From Sphingopyxis sp. (GTDB lineage Bacteria > Pseudomonadota > Alphaproteobacteria > Sphingomonadales > Sphingomonadaceae): a stretch of DNA of 10,108 bases. Shown here one piece after another: positions 1 to 5,216 of the stretch. The DNA lies in assembly GCA_012035435.1 (NCBI GenBank), contig JAAUPH010000065.1, positions 1-10,108 of the forward strand, written 5' to 3'. Below the pieces are notes generated by a model. That model saw only the letters and a list, made by a program, of their open reading frames with translations, did not search any database and had not been told where the DNA came from. A program made the translations under genes and the position numbers. Each line of letters starts with the position of its first letter. Within the stretch, counting starts at the first letter, position 1.

Positions 1-55
1 GCCCCAACCGGTCTTTCCACTCTGGCGCCAATGCGGATGCAACAGAGGTGGTCAT
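1..55 (-). CDS. 5' end of an unidentified gene (partial), coupled to the HTH gene
   Basis: On the minus strand an ATG (55-53) overlaps the TGA stop of the preceding HTH gene in an ATGA arrangement. The open frame then runs to the window edge without a stop and reads MTTSVASALAPEWKDRLG. The 4-base overlap is the usual geometry of translational coupling, so this is probably the second gene of an operon starting at the promoter near 531-559. Only 18 residues are visible, with no recognisable motif, and no function can be assigned. The element position (inside the island next to tRNA-Thr) suggests a mobile-element gene, but that is inference. Confidence 0.45.
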   Translation of the reverse strand, partial: MTTSVASALAPEWKDRLG

Positions 56-525
56 CCGCGTTTGCTACGCCGATCCGGTTGAATCCCAACGGAGGTTGGG
101 GGAAACTGCAGATGACCCTGCACTTGATCGACTTCCGTCGCCGTGAGCGCCGCGCGTAGGCGCGCTACTATAGGTGCGCACGGCACGCAGAGAGTGGCGG
201 AGTCCGGAGTACGGCTGGTATGGCTTGCATCAACCAGGCGGAAGTTGTCGGCATCAATCAAGGCGACGCAGTTTTCGAGTGAAAGCCAGGATTTCCCTCC
301 GCACTCTTTGAAGAGCTGTTCGAAACGATCGCCCACCGCTCCAACGCGCACGCCAAAGTCTCGGACAAGTTCAGCAAGGATCGCCATGGCCACGACGTCC
401 CCAGGTGTGAAGCTGGGTGCATGCCCTTTGTGCGGAGCCAAGGCGGGAATAGCGTCCCGCCATGTGCGAAACGCATCCACGGAAATGGACAGCAGTTCGC
501 GTATCTGGCTCTGAGTATAACGCAT
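52..525 (-). CDS. MerR-like helix-turn-helix DNA-binding protein
   Basis: The predicted protein has 157 residues from ATG 525; a GTG at 546 would add 7 residues. The N-terminus (MRYTQSQIRELLSIS, then AFRTWRDAIPAL) has the look of the winged HTH of MerR and excisionase proteins: a sensing helix, a recognition helix with an F-R-x-W-R core, then a segment ending FTPGDVVAMAILAEL in place of the usual wing and second helix pair. The remainder (residues about 60-157) has no motif I know. ATG 525 is preferred because a TTGAAA-N17-TAATCT promoter sits so that transcription would begin at this ATG, which also excludes the GTG start from that transcript. There is no Shine-Dalgarno. The gene overlaps the next one by ATGA. 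Likely a regulator of island genes and possibly autoregulated through the tandem repeat at 556-599; both roles are inferred from position. Confidence 0.7.
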   Translation of the reverse strand: MRYTQSQIRELLSISVDAFRTWRDAIPALAPHKGHAPSFTPGDVVAMAILAELVRDFGVRVGAVGDRFEQLFKECGGKSWLSLENCVALIDADNFRLVDASHTSRTPDSATLCVPCAPIVARLRAALTATEVDQVQGHLQFPPTSVGIQPDRRSKRG

Positions 526-530
526 TCGTG

Positions 531-559
531 AGATTAACCCATGCACGCTGCGATTTCAA
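531..559 (-). promoter_or_regulatory. Sigma70-type promoter of the MerR-like gene, predicted leaderless
   Basis: Read on the minus strand: -35 TTGAAA (559-554), 17-bp spacer, -10 TAATCT (536-531). Five bases separate the -10 from the ATG at 525-523, so the expected +1 falls on or beside the A of the start codon. This predicts an mRNA without a 5' leader, consistent with the absence of a Shine-Dalgarno. Confidence 0.55.
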
Positions 560-599
560 TACGGGTCGCACCCCAACTCAATACGGGAGACACCCCAAG
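556..599. repeat. Two tandem 22-bp repeats overlapping the -35 box
   Basis: Copy 1 (556-577) and copy 2 (578-599) abut with no spacer and match at 18 of 22 positions. The shared pattern is TCAATACGGG-N3-CACCCCAA, with the three central bases and the last base differing. Each copy is about two helical turns. Copy 1 overlaps the -35 hexamer of the MerR-like gene, so the pair is well placed as an operator for that protein or another regulator. Two copies with no spacers are too few to be a CRISPR array. Confidence 0.65.
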
Positions 600-890
600 C
601 ATGTACTTTTTTTGTTCGAAAGATGCAACCCCACTTTGGTGTTCAATGATTTTCGCGGTCTTTCCGGCGGGACCCGCCAGCTTCGGACATTGAACCAATA
701 AACGCGCAAGCAAGTCGGGCCTACCGGCCTCTCTCTGCAATCGTCATCAGAAGCGAATCGGGCAAACTTTGCCTAACGAAGTCGACTTGTAATGGTCGAT
801 TTCCGCCATGCTTTAGCCAAAATCAATCCGTCTCCTCTCGCCTGCTTTGCTGCGGCACAAATTCGAATTTTATCCTTTTTTGAGGACATT
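600..890. other. Intergenic stretch with no gene seen
   Basis: Between the tandem repeat and the 3' end of the gene at 891 I see no convincing coding region, tRNA or terminator. Short open frames here lack a ribosome site, run through the promoter, or are A+T-driven. Both flanking genes read leftward, so this space holds whatever ends the upstream message. Confidence 0.4.
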
Positions 891-1436
891 CTATTTCTGG
901 CTACATTTCTTTATAATCTTATTTACCTTCAATGTCATCTCCTGCAATGCATCGGCGATCAGAATAATACCTCTTTCTGACGAGAATTTTTTGTTAGCAT
1001 TCTCTTGATTTTCCTCGGCAAAATCCATGATATCAATAACCGAGTATAGATTAGCGCCGTCCGTTTGACAGGGCTTTGGCGTTGATTTCCCAGAGGCTCG
1101 CCGCGTTTTGAGATACTGCGGGCCCTTTCCAAGCAATTTATTTACTTCTGCCTCGCTATAAAAATACTTGAATGGCAAGAAACACATTTCTTGCGCCTGA
1201 ATAAAAGCCTCTCTTATAACTGCTTTGATAAAATTTCCGTACAATTTCTTAAACAATTCACTTTCTTTGGAATTTTCGGCTGTGCACTCAATCATATAGT
1301 GAGCTACCATAGCCTTTGCATTGGCGCTCATTGCGCGACCAAGCGCAGTTTCTGGCGTCAATACGGCCCTCGTAACCCTCAAGGCCTGCTCTTCATCAAG
1401 GCTTGATAATTCCGAAATTATAGTGTCGACTGACAT
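891..1436 (-). CDS. Hypothetical island protein, possible C-terminal winged-HTH segment
   Basis: The protein has 181 residues from ATG 1436, preceded by a G-rich Shine-Dalgarno (GGGGGTAAG, about 5 bases before ATG). The reading frame is visibly A+T-richer and richer in Lys, Asn and Ile than the genes right of 4200, which fits foreign origin. No family is recognised with certainty. Residues about 92-142 (FYSEAEVNKLLGKGPQYLKT, then RRASGKSTP and LYSVIDIMDF) resemble the excisionase/MerR-type pattern of a Ser-x-x-Glu-Val helix, a turn, a recognition helix, a basic wing and a closing helix. The first 90 residues look helical. There is no signal peptide or membrane segment. A regulatory role is possible but rests only on that weak similarity and on its position between two other HTH genes. 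Confidence 0.6.
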   Translation of the reverse strand: MSVDTIISELSSLDEEQALRVTRAVLTPETALGRAMSANAKAMVAHYMIECTAENSKESELFKKLYGNFIKAVIREAFIQAQEMCFLPFKYFYSEAEVNKLLGKGPQYLKTRRASGKSTPKPCQTDGANLYSVIDIMDFAEENQENANKKFSSERGIILIADALQEMTLKVNKIIKKCSQK

Positions 1437-1527
1437 TTATACTTACCCCCGAGCAAGATGATCAGGCCTGTCTGTCCGGATTGGAAAACGGCTGGTGACG
1501 CTCAAGAACTTATTGGTAAATGGCGGA

Positions 1528-1555
1528 CTGGCGAGGTGGACTCTCACTTCGCCAG
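1528..1555. other. Strong inverted repeat (11-bp arms, 6-base loop)
   Basis: CTGGCGAGGTG (1528-1538) and CACTTCGCCAG (1545-1555) pair along all 11 positions with a single G-T wobble, around the loop GACTCT. No T tract follows on either strand. The space lies between divergently read genes (start codons at 1436 and 1632), so a terminator is unlikely. It could be an operator, a recombination or excisionase site, or a leader hairpin for the gene at 1632. Confidence 0.55.
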
Positions 1556-1631
1556 CAGGCTACCGAGAATCCACCTTTTCTGATGTTTCACCGCTCCTTA
1601 ATGCAGTGCCATTCCAATTTGTGGCAGCAAA

Positions 1632-1847
1632 ATGACAGACGACAAGCTTGCATACTCGATTGCAGATGCTGCCGAGGCACTGGGGATTGGCAGATCGACG
1701 ATCTATGAACTGATCTCGTCCGGAAAAATGCGGGCGAACAAAATAGGTCGCCGTACAGTCATAACAAAAAAAAGAATTAGAAAAATACTTGAATTCACTC
1801 CCAGCCTATGTGGAAATGTGAACTTTAGCTCGCGATTACCGAGTTAA
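1632..1847 (+). CDS. Small excisionase/AlpA-like HTH protein
   Basis: The protein has 71 residues. Residues about 5-53 match the HTH_17/excisionase pattern: YSIADAAEALGIGRSTIYEL, then a turn, SGKMRANKIGRRTVITKKRI and a closing segment. The SxxTIYxLI recognition helix and the R-x-x-K-I-G-R-R wing are typical. Such proteins bind bent DNA near attachment sites and direct excision, or act as AlpA-type activators of an integrase. The gene converges on the integrase and their 3' ends overlap by 23 bases, which ties it to the recombination module. The last 15 residues are not conserved in appearance. The ribosome site is weak (GGCAGC upstream). Excisionase versus plain regulator cannot be decided from sequence. 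Confidence 0.75.
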   Translation: MTDDKLAYSIADAAEALGIGRSTIYELISSGKMRANKIGRRTVITKKRIRKILEFTPSLCGNVNFSSRLPS

Positions 1848-3050
1848 ATTTATTAAACAACATTACTCCGTCCATTTCAACCCCCCACTGCTCAAGGGCA
1901 GTTCGCTTTTCCTTCAAGTAACTGTACTTATTGTATGTCCCAGCTACACCGGGAATCTTGTGGGCAAGTACGCGTTCGATCCACTCTTGACTGACGCCTT
2001 GGCGCGCCAGTTCTGTCGCTACAGTCCGGCGTATGTCGTGAAATCCCCAGTCGTCGACTTTACTTCGTTCTCTCAACGGTGTCAGAATTTTTGAGAACCC
2101 GGAAATTGGTTTTTCGCCCTGCGTCGTCGAAAACACGCAATCGCCCCTCAACATGACAGGGCAAGAGTCGAGAACAGAACGGATTGCGGTTGTGATGGGC
2201 AGGACATGAGGCTCACCCGTTTTCGTGTACGCGCCAGGGATATCAATGACCTCTTCGCCCTCAACTATGCCAAACCAGCTTGTGCGCAAATTGGCAATCT
2301 CGGTGCGACGGCCTGCGGTTAAGAACAGCAACTGCACATAAGCCCGGTAGGGCTGTTCAAGTGAGAGCACCGCAGCCCAAACGGCCTGAATCTCTTTTTC
2401 ATCCAGGACACGGCTTCTCGACTTCGGCGTCAGTTCCGGCAGGCGAGCGCCTGCCAGCGGATTTGACTGAATGTACCCTCGGTTGGCGGCCCAACTCAGA
2501 AACCCGGACAGGTGACGACGAACTTCTGTCCCCTGGGCCGCACCATCTTTGTCAACGGTGAGGTCCAGCAAACGGATGCAATCAATGCGCGCGATTGCAT
2601 TCAAAGGCCTACCTTTCCAGTGCGGCAGCACCTTGCGCCTGAGTAGCGACTCAACAGCCTTTCCACCACGAAGATTGGGGCGGCAATGACGCACAAAAAA
2701 CTCTTGCAGCAAGTTCTCGATCAGAAGCCGATTTCGTTCGTCTAAATCGGATTTCTGCTTCTCGGCCGGATCGATGCCCCGCTCAGCCAGATCATAGCGG
2801 CTCGCCTTTGCTTTTCACGAGCGATTGCCAGGCTGACTAAGGGGTACTGACCAAGCGTCAACCGCTTCAATTGTCCACGGCTGCCACTGGGCCCTCTACC
2901 TGCGATACGAAAGTGTAGAGACCAACTCTTTCGTCCGTTTGCGCCGACCCGAATGCAGAGGCCCGGCATCAGCGTGTCGAACACCTCGACCCGTTCTCCG
3001 GCCTTTGCGGTCAGATTTTCTAGTCCGATATCCGTCAGTCTGCGCTTCAT
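1825..3050 (-). pseudogene. Tyrosine recombinase (DUF4102-type island integrase), frameshifted
   Basis: Read from ATG 3050, the first about 84 residues are the arm-binding DUF4102 domain (MKRRLTDIGLENLTAKAGER, later GLCIRVGANGRKSWSLHF and LTLGQYPLVSLA). The frame is lost at about 2796-2801 and goes on to a stop at 2742. Two bases later the correct frame gives AYDLAERGIDPAEKQ and continues through the core-binding and catalytic domains to TAA at 1825. Removing an extra GC there gives 407 residues, normal for this family. All catalytic residues are present in corrected numbering: R247 (AGRRTE), K276, H337 and R340 (HDIRR), H363 (LAHK) and nucleophile Y372. The protein would integrate and excise the element at tRNA-Thr. 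Broken by a 2-base insertion or 1-base loss; a sequencing error is possible, since everything else looks intact. Confidence 0.85.
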
Positions 3051-3179
3051 GATCTGCCTGCCACACTCAATCCGGGGTAACCGGACGGGTAACAAGATAG
3101 CTTGGCTGCCAGCAATCAGACAAGGGCGTCCGCGGACATCGGTGGATTCTAACACTATGATATTGCTATCGTAATTAAC

Positions 3180-3209
3180 ACGCTAGCGAACGCTGGCGGA
3201 CGCCAGCAA
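3180..3209. repeat. Three 10-bp repeats beside the attachment site (possible integrase arm sites)
   Basis: ACGCTAGCGA, ACGCTGGCGG and ACGCCAGCAA follow each other at exactly 10-bp period. Copies 2 and 3 also form a GCTGGCG / CGCCAGC inverted repeat (3192-3198 and 3201-3207), and copy 1 contains the 8-bp palindrome CGCTAGCG. They lie about 16 bases inside the island from the tRNA fragment and upstream of the integrase start, where arm-type sites for the DUF4102 domain, or an integrase operator, are expected. Confidence 0.45.
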
Positions 3210-3225
3210 ACAAAGCAAACTTACT

Positions 3226-3270
3226 TTGGTAATGGTGAGGTCGAGAGTTCAATCCTCTCTCGCAGCACCA
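3226..3270 (+). other. Attachment site: 3' half of a tRNA-Thr(GGT) gene
   Basis: The sequence folds as a tRNA from the anticodon loop onward: loop TTGGTAA with anticodon GGT (3228-3230), anticodon-stem 3' strand TGGTG, T-arm GAGAG-TTCAATC-CTCTC (3243-3259), acceptor 3' strand TCGCAGC, discriminator A and encoded CCA (3268-3270). The bases before 3226 cannot supply the matching anticodon-stem, D-arm or 5' acceptor strand (GCTGCGA is expected), so this is a fragment and not a gene. This is the classical scar of integration into a tRNA 3' end: the element carries a copy that restores the tRNA at one end and leaves the old 3' half at the other. The orientation puts the element on the left and the original chromosome from 3271 on. 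Confidence 0.85.
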
Positions 3271-3462
3271 GTTTGTTTTCTGATAAATCATTGAAAAGAT
3301 TGACTGTGCGCCGGTGAGGCTGGCGCTGGCGCGTGTTCTTATCGTGCAAGATCGTGCGGAACGGTGCAGGAACAAGCAGGCAACTGCGGAATGATGCGAC
3401 ACAAAATTGACACAGCGCCAAACATGGTTTGTTCTGATGCGGGCAGCACAAGGTGCAAACTG

Positions 3463-3657
3463 ATGGGCGGTGTGATCGGTGAAATGATCGGAACAGTGAT
3501 GGCCGTGGCGCTTGCCCCGTTAATCATGATCTGGGCGCATATGATGCAAGAGCGCGGCCAAGCGGGCGTCTGGCTGGGCATTAGCGCATGGGCGCTTTTG
3601 TGCGCCGTCTTTTATATTGTGTTTGCTGATGGGCCAATTGGAACCTTAGGTGATTAG
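3463..3657 (+). CDS. Small two-helix membrane protein of unknown function
   Basis: From ATG 3463 the protein has 64 residues. An AAGG sits about 9 bases before this ATG. Two hydrophobic stretches are visible, residues about 7-25 (EMIGTVMAVALAPLIMIWAH) and 37-55 (WLGISAWALLCAVFYIVFA), joined by a polar loop MMQERGQAG, with a short tail ending GTLGD. The open frame extends upstream to a GTG at 3364, but the added segment is Cys- and Thr-rich, unlike a membrane protein leader, and partly reads through the island flank. It lies between the attachment site and the integrase remnant and may be a leftover of the older element. No family is recognised. Confidence 0.5.
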   Translation: MGGVIGEMIGTVMAVALAPLIMIWAHMMQERGQAGVWLGISAWALLCAVFYIVFADGPIGTLGD

Positions 3658-3661
3658 GCCC

Positions 3662-4044
3662 CTAGCCCCGCTTGACCATATCCCCGATTTCGCCAAAGGC
3701 GTCTTCGCTGAATGTGCGCGCTCGTCGCCATGGGCGTAGACATCAAGCAGCACGCGCGGGGATGACCAGCGGCCGCGCACGGCGGCGGTGGCGGCATCGA
3801 CTTTCTGGCGCACAATCATTTCGGTGCCGAAGCCATGGCGGCCGGCCTCGTGCGTCGTGAGGCGTTGCCAGCTTTCTTTGGCCATGCCGGCGGTGACATC
3901 ATCCCAATCGGCATAGAGCAGCTCGCGCCGTTCATAGCCGAAGACCAGGCGCGGGTGGCGCGGTGCCATGTTAGCAATGCCTGCCACCAGAAAGGCAGGC
4001 AGGCTGGCTGTGCCCGACATTGTTTGGTTTCGGTCGGCGATCAT
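3662..4044 (-). pseudogene. C-terminal remnant of a second phage-type integrase
   Basis: The minus-strand frame from 4044 encodes only the end of a tyrosine recombinase catalytic domain: LTTHEAGRHGFGTEMIVRQ (the H-x-x-R box), then GRWSSPRVLLDVYAHGDERA with the nucleophile Tyr in the VYAHG context. After ERA the frame slips at 3713-3720. Two bases further on, FSEDAFGEIGDMVKRG follows and ends at TAG 3664-3662, which is the expected C-terminus, so an extra CA (or a lost base) is the lesion. The N-terminal two thirds, including the first catalytic Arg, are absent. It differs in type from the integrase at 1825-3050. It lies just outside the tRNA scar and reads toward it, suggesting an earlier element at the same hot spot. 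It is almost certainly inactive. Confidence 0.8.
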
Positions 4045-4048
4045 CTCT

Positions 4049-4081
4049 CATGCAAGTCCCATGCAAACATCATGCAAGTCA
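4049..4081. repeat. Three tandem 11-bp repeats, CATGCAA core
   Basis: CATGCAAGTCC (4049-4059), CATGCAAACAT (4060-4070) and CATGCAAGTCA (4071-4081) repeat at an exact 11-bp period with the first seven bases identical. They lie immediately upstream of the truncated integrase remnant and may mark the joint where its N-terminal part was lost, or be a binding site left from that element. Confidence 0.5.
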
Positions 4082-4195
4082 TCAAAAAGCTGGCGGGACA
4101 AGGCGAAGACAAAGCCTGATGTATGATCTGAAAGGCATCGGTGAAAGCGGCCGGTACCAATTTGTCTTGCTTTCACTGGATATTAACCGTCTTCG

Positions 4196-4203
4196 TTAAC
4201 CAT
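4196..4203 (+). promoter_or_regulatory. TTAACCAT box upstream of the outer-membrane protein gene
   Basis: TTAACCAT matches the short CtrA-type motif known from Caulobacter and other alphaproteobacteria. A second TTAA lies at 4183-4186, but with 9 bases between them instead of the 7 of the full TTAA-N7-TTAAC site. The box is 79 bases before ATG 4283. Control by CtrA is inference from the motif alone. Confidence 0.3.
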
Positions 4204-4282
4204 GGCCATCATGGAAACGGAACCGGCTTGTGCGCCGGCGTCCATGAAATTGAGTGGCGAGTGGTATTCGGGGGTTGGTTTG

Positions 4283-5026
4283 ATGCGCTTTGTTCATTTT
4301 GTCGGTTTTGGCGCTTTACTTGCGTTGGGCACATTCGGCGCCCAAGCGGCGGATGTCGGGGAAGAAGAGGTTTCCAGCATGGAGGGCGCCTATATCGTGG
4401 CGCGGCTGGCCGGAGCCTTCAACAACAAATCCGAATTTTCTATGGAGTTCAATAATTACACGACAGATGTGGTGAGCGAATATGATGATTATTCGTTCAT
4501 GGGCGCGATTGCCTTTGGCTACAGGCTCGAAGATATGTTCAGCATCGAGATCGAGGGCGGCCATACGGCGGTGCAGGCGCATGCGCACACGCTGATGAAT
4601 GTGCCGACGGCAAGTTCGACCGTCTCCGCCCGATTTGACGGCGACAACGCCGGCGGCAAGGCATCGGTGAGCTATGCCATGGTGAACTTTGTCACCGAAC
4701 AGGAAACTGGAACTTTTGCACGGCCGTATATGAGTTTCGGCCTTGGTGCTGCGCAGGTGAATGTCGAGAATTTCAGCATCAACCTACCTGCCCCGATCGA
4801 TCCGCTGACCGCCGGCAACGCGACACTCATCGATGACACCGAAATGTCGTATGCATGGCAGATCGGCGCCGGGGCCATCATCGATATCACCAAGAACCTG
4901 GCGCTCGAAGCCGGCTATCGGTATTTTCGTGTTGAAGACGTGGATGTCCGCACCAGCACCGACAATGAGACAGCCTTCAGCCTGAGCCAGCATCAGGCTC
5001 TGCTGGGCGTCCGCGTCAACTTCTGA
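4283..5026 (+). CDS. Outer-membrane beta-barrel protein
   Basis: The protein is a 247-residue precursor. Residues 1-22 form a signal peptide (MRFVHFVGFGALLALGTF, cleavage at AQA before ADVG). The mature part alternates polar and hydrophobic residues in strand-like stretches (YIVARLAGAF, FMGAIAFGYRL, FSIEIEGGHTAV, RPYMSFGLGAAQVN, YAWQIGAGAIIDI, LALEAGYRYFRVEDVD) and ends LLGVRVNF, with the C-terminal Phe used for BAM recognition. This is the pattern of small 8-stranded porin-like proteins (the OMP_b-brl group, which includes rhizobial surface antigens). ATG 4283 is chosen because it starts the signal peptide and has GGGGG 8 bases upstream; an in-frame ATG at 4202 would put 27 non-signal residues in front. 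Probable role: a structural or surface barrel. Its stop is 190 bases from the converging secretion gene, so no operon link is evident. Confidence 0.85.
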   Translation: MRFVHFVGFGALLALGTFGAQAADVGEEEVSSMEGAYIVARLAGAFNNKSEFSMEFNNYTTDVVSEYDDYSFMGAIAFGYRLEDMFSIEIEGGHTAVQAHAHTLMNVPTASSTVSARFDGDNAGGKASVSYAMVNFVTEQETGTFARPYMSFGLGAAQVNVENFSINLPAPIDPLTAGNATLIDDTEMSYAWQIGAGAIIDITKNLALEAGYRYFRVEDVDVRTSTDNETAFSLSQHQALLGVRVNF

Positions 5027-5072
5027 CAGCTTCCGGCTACAAAGATTTCGCCTCAACGAAAGTTGCGTCCGG

Positions 5073-5091
5073 ACAGGCCGTATCAGCCTGT
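5073..5091. other. Weak hairpin in the convergent intergenic space
   Basis: ACAGGC (5073-5078) pairs with GCCTGT (5086-5091) around a 7-base loop. It lies 47 bases after the outer-membrane gene. No T run follows, so a factor-independent terminator is not supported. It may still help end transcription from either converging gene. Confidence 0.2.
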
Positions 5092-5141
5092 TCGACACCG
5101 GGTAGATCTTGGATCTCTGTTGCATCCGGTCAGGGATTGGC

Positions 5142-5150
5142 GGGGGGGGG
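5142..5150. repeat. G9 mononucleotide run
   Basis: Nine consecutive G residues sit in the 3'-to-3' space between the outer-membrane gene and the membrane fusion gene. The tract is prone to slippage and misreading, but it lies in neither a recognised promoter nor a recognised reading frame. Confidence 0.5.
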
Positions 5151-5216
5151 CAATGCCGGTTCGGGGCTGTCGGTTCCTCAAATATCGGGTATCAGCGCAA
5201 CCGGGTTCGGCGGACT

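Noticed and set aside
556..599. A CRISPR array or iteron origin
   Set aside because: There are only two abutting copies with no spacers, no cas genes and no Rep gene in the window. An operator next to the promoter fits better.
792..980. A 62-codon plus-strand frame
   Set aside because: It has no ribosome site, overlaps the 3' end of the 891-1436 gene on the other strand and has no recognisable features.
1520..1708. A 62-codon plus-strand frame over the hairpin and the HTH gene start
   Set aside because: It is out of frame with the clear excisionase-like protein and includes the hairpin region; it looks like chance.
3195..3270. A complete tRNA gene ending at CCA 3270
   Set aside because: Only the part from the anticodon loop on folds. 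No 5' acceptor strand GCTGCGA, D-arm or pairing anticodon strand is found upstream, so it is an attachment-site copy.
4202..4282. ATG 4202 as the start of the outer-membrane protein
   Set aside because: It would place 27 non-hydrophobic residues before a clear signal peptide and overlaps the TTAACCAT box; ATG 4283 has a G-rich ribosome site.
5073..5091. Factor-independent terminator for the outer-membrane gene
   Set aside because: The stem has only 6 bp and no T run follows on either strand.
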